A stretch of DNA of 64,000 bases from an uncultured Myxococcales bacterium (GTDB lineage: Bacteria > Myxococcota_A > UBA9042). The translations under genes were made by a program, and so were the position numbers. Under the pieces are notes generated by a model. That model was not told the DNA's origin and searched no databases. It saw only the letters and a program-made list of their open reading frames with translations. Numbering within the stretch: the first letter of the stretch is position 1; every line of letters begins with the position of its first letter. This document shows positions 63,112-64,000 of this stretch, piece after piece. Location of the stretch: NCBI GenBank assembly GCA_903919145.1, contig CAIXGW010000018.1:1-64000 (forward strand), in the 5' to 3' direction.

Positions 63112-63843
63112 ATGCGCCAGCTGCTGCTTGAAATTCCTCAGCCTTTGCCCAGCGGTTGGGGCATCGCCCTGCCCCTGCGCCACCGTCTGGAGCGGGTGCT
63201 GCGGCTGCCGGCCGCCGCCGAGTTGATGGCCGCCAATGGCCGCGGCCGCAGCGTAGCGATCCGCTGGATGGGCGCCGAAGTCCAGGTCAGTGGCCGCGTA
63301 CAAACGGCCCAACCCCCCGCCTTTTCGCTGGTGCTGGCCGCCGGCCTAATCAAGGGCGAGCGGTGGGATTGGCTGGTAGAGAAGGCCGCCGAGCTGGGCG
63401 TCGACCAGCTGCAGCCTCTGACCTGCGACCACTGCGTGGTGCGGATCGATCCTTCCAAGGCCGCCGATAAGACCGCTCGCTGGCAGGCCATTGCCCAGGA
63501 GGCGTTTGAGCAGTGCGGGCGGCCGTGGCTGTGCCAGGTAACCCAGCCGCAGTCACTGGCTGCCTGGCTGCAGAGCCTAGGCCCCGGCGATGCAGTGCTG
63601 GCCTGCGACGAAAAGCTGCCGCCGCAGACCCTGGGCGCGGCTGTGCAGGCGCTGACAGCCACCGGCCGCATCCAGCGGGTGGCGGTGGTGGTGGGTCCCG
63701 AAGGCGGGCTGTCAGCGGGAGAATGGCAAGCGCTTGACCGCGCCGGCGCTGTGCGCGTCCAGCTCTCTCAGCAGGTGCTGCGCGCCGAAACTGCCGGGCT
63801 GGCGGCTGCCGTGATCGTCGCGGGCTTGCGCGACCTCTCCTGA
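63112..63843 (+). CDS. rsmE: 16S rRNA (uracil1498-N3)-methyltransferase
   Basis: 243 residues, ATG 63112, 6 nt after prmA. SPOUT-class methyltransferase. N-terminal PUA-like domain (LRHRLERVLRLPAA), then LIKGERWDWLVEKAAELGVDQLQPL, AQEAFEQCGRPWL (for the usual EQSxR), VGPEGGLSAGEW and VLRAETAGLAA, the SAM-binding knot. Methylates U1498 in the decoding centre. Together with prmA forms a ribosome-modification pair common in bacteria. Confidence 0.96.
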   Translation: MRQLLLEIPQPLPSGWGIALPLRHRLERVLRLPAAAELMAANGRGRSVAIRWMGAEVQVSGRVQTAQPPAFSLVLAAGLIKGERWDWLVEKAAELGVDQLQPLTCDHCVVRIDPSKAADKTARWQAIAQEAFEQCGRPWLCQVTQPQSLAAWLQSLGPGDAVLACDEKLPPQTLGAAVQALTATGRIQRVAVVVGPEGGLSAGEWQALDRAGAVRVQLSQQVLRAETAGLAAAVIVAGLRDLS

Positions 63844-64000
63844 GCTGCCAGATCACAATAACAGCATACTATACATAGACTTTTTATACAGGCAGCCGGC
63901 GATGACCACCAAAACGTGGCAAGGGGCGCCGCAGAGCTGCCGGGGGACTGCAACGGCCGCACTTACTAGTTGTTTCAGCTAGTTATCCGATGGCCCGCCG
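63844..64000 (+). other. AT-rich right-edge intergenic sequence
   Basis: 157 bp. An AT-rich island at about 63852-63893, with CTATACATAG and TATACA elements, stands out from the GC-rich surroundings and could hold a promoter for a gene outside the window. Near 63963-63982, ACTAG and CTAGT flank a short loop. The 26-codon frame starting at 63902 has no good ribosome binding site. Confidence 0.35.

Noticed and set aside
63902-63982. 26-codon open frame at the right edge
   Set aside because: No ribosome binding site and composition like the non-coding flanks.

Overview
The window is GC-rich, densely coded bacterial chromosome. The gene content points to a deltaproteobacterial/Myxococcota-like organism with an outer membrane. 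Signs are an MXAN_5808-type S41 peptidase, myxobacterial disulfide-repeat proteins, an AgmX-like C-terminal domain, a PxxKW small Cys protein, MlaE, many lipoproteins and PEGA-like envelope proteins. I could not assign a genus. No rRNA, tRNA, CRISPR, phage or transposase gene was found.

The dominant theme is a set of large exported cysteine-rich proteins built as stalk plus head. At 1-4604 (cut by the left edge) a choice-of-anchor L protein carries a long array of CDDGN..DGDGC repeats. At 10083-12989, 21689-23203, 26583-29120 and 40454-44788 are lipoprotein-like proteins made of CDDGNPCTxDxC (Dicty_CTDC-type) repeats. Their C-termini differ: none recognised, a blue-copper cupredoxin, an FGE-sulfatase (SUMF1) domain, and MAM-like beta sandwiches. 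At 37579-39921 is a lipoprotein with six copies of a roughly 95-residue Cys/Trp repeat I do not recognise, and at 53531-54598 a smaller Cys-rich lipoprotein.

Layout. 4.9-10 kb: S41 peptidase, PEGA-type protein, MlaE permease. 13-17.8 kb: methyltransferase, lipoprotein, PlsC-type acyltransferase, alpha/beta hydrolase. 17.8-21.5 kb: M20 amidohydrolase with a small upstream gene, MscS-cNMP channel, rhodanese. 23.3-29.2 kb: a minus-strand run with a flavin-reductase/outer-membrane/lipoprotein operon, small membrane proteins, and the FGE fusion flanked by inverted ~70-bp repeats. 29.4-33.9 kb: HtrA-Fur pair and 2-oxoacid dehydrogenase E1 alpha/beta. 34.2-37.1 kb: MFS transporter and glmU. 44.9-48.9 kb: lepB-pyrR-pyrB-pyrC-like pyrimidine operon, in which the dihydroorotase lacks its metal-binding HxH. 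49-53.3 kb: a minus-strand cluster of a PEGA-like protein, dual-specificity phosphatase, radical SAM protein and 37-residue membrane peptide, plus a GST. 55-63.8 kb: PxxKW protein, enoyl-CoA hydratase, ftsY, biotin carboxylase, biotin carrier protein, prmA and rsmE.

Most housekeeping genes are clear by motif. Domain calls on the surface proteins rest on reading cysteine spacing and beta-rich segments, not on a profile search.
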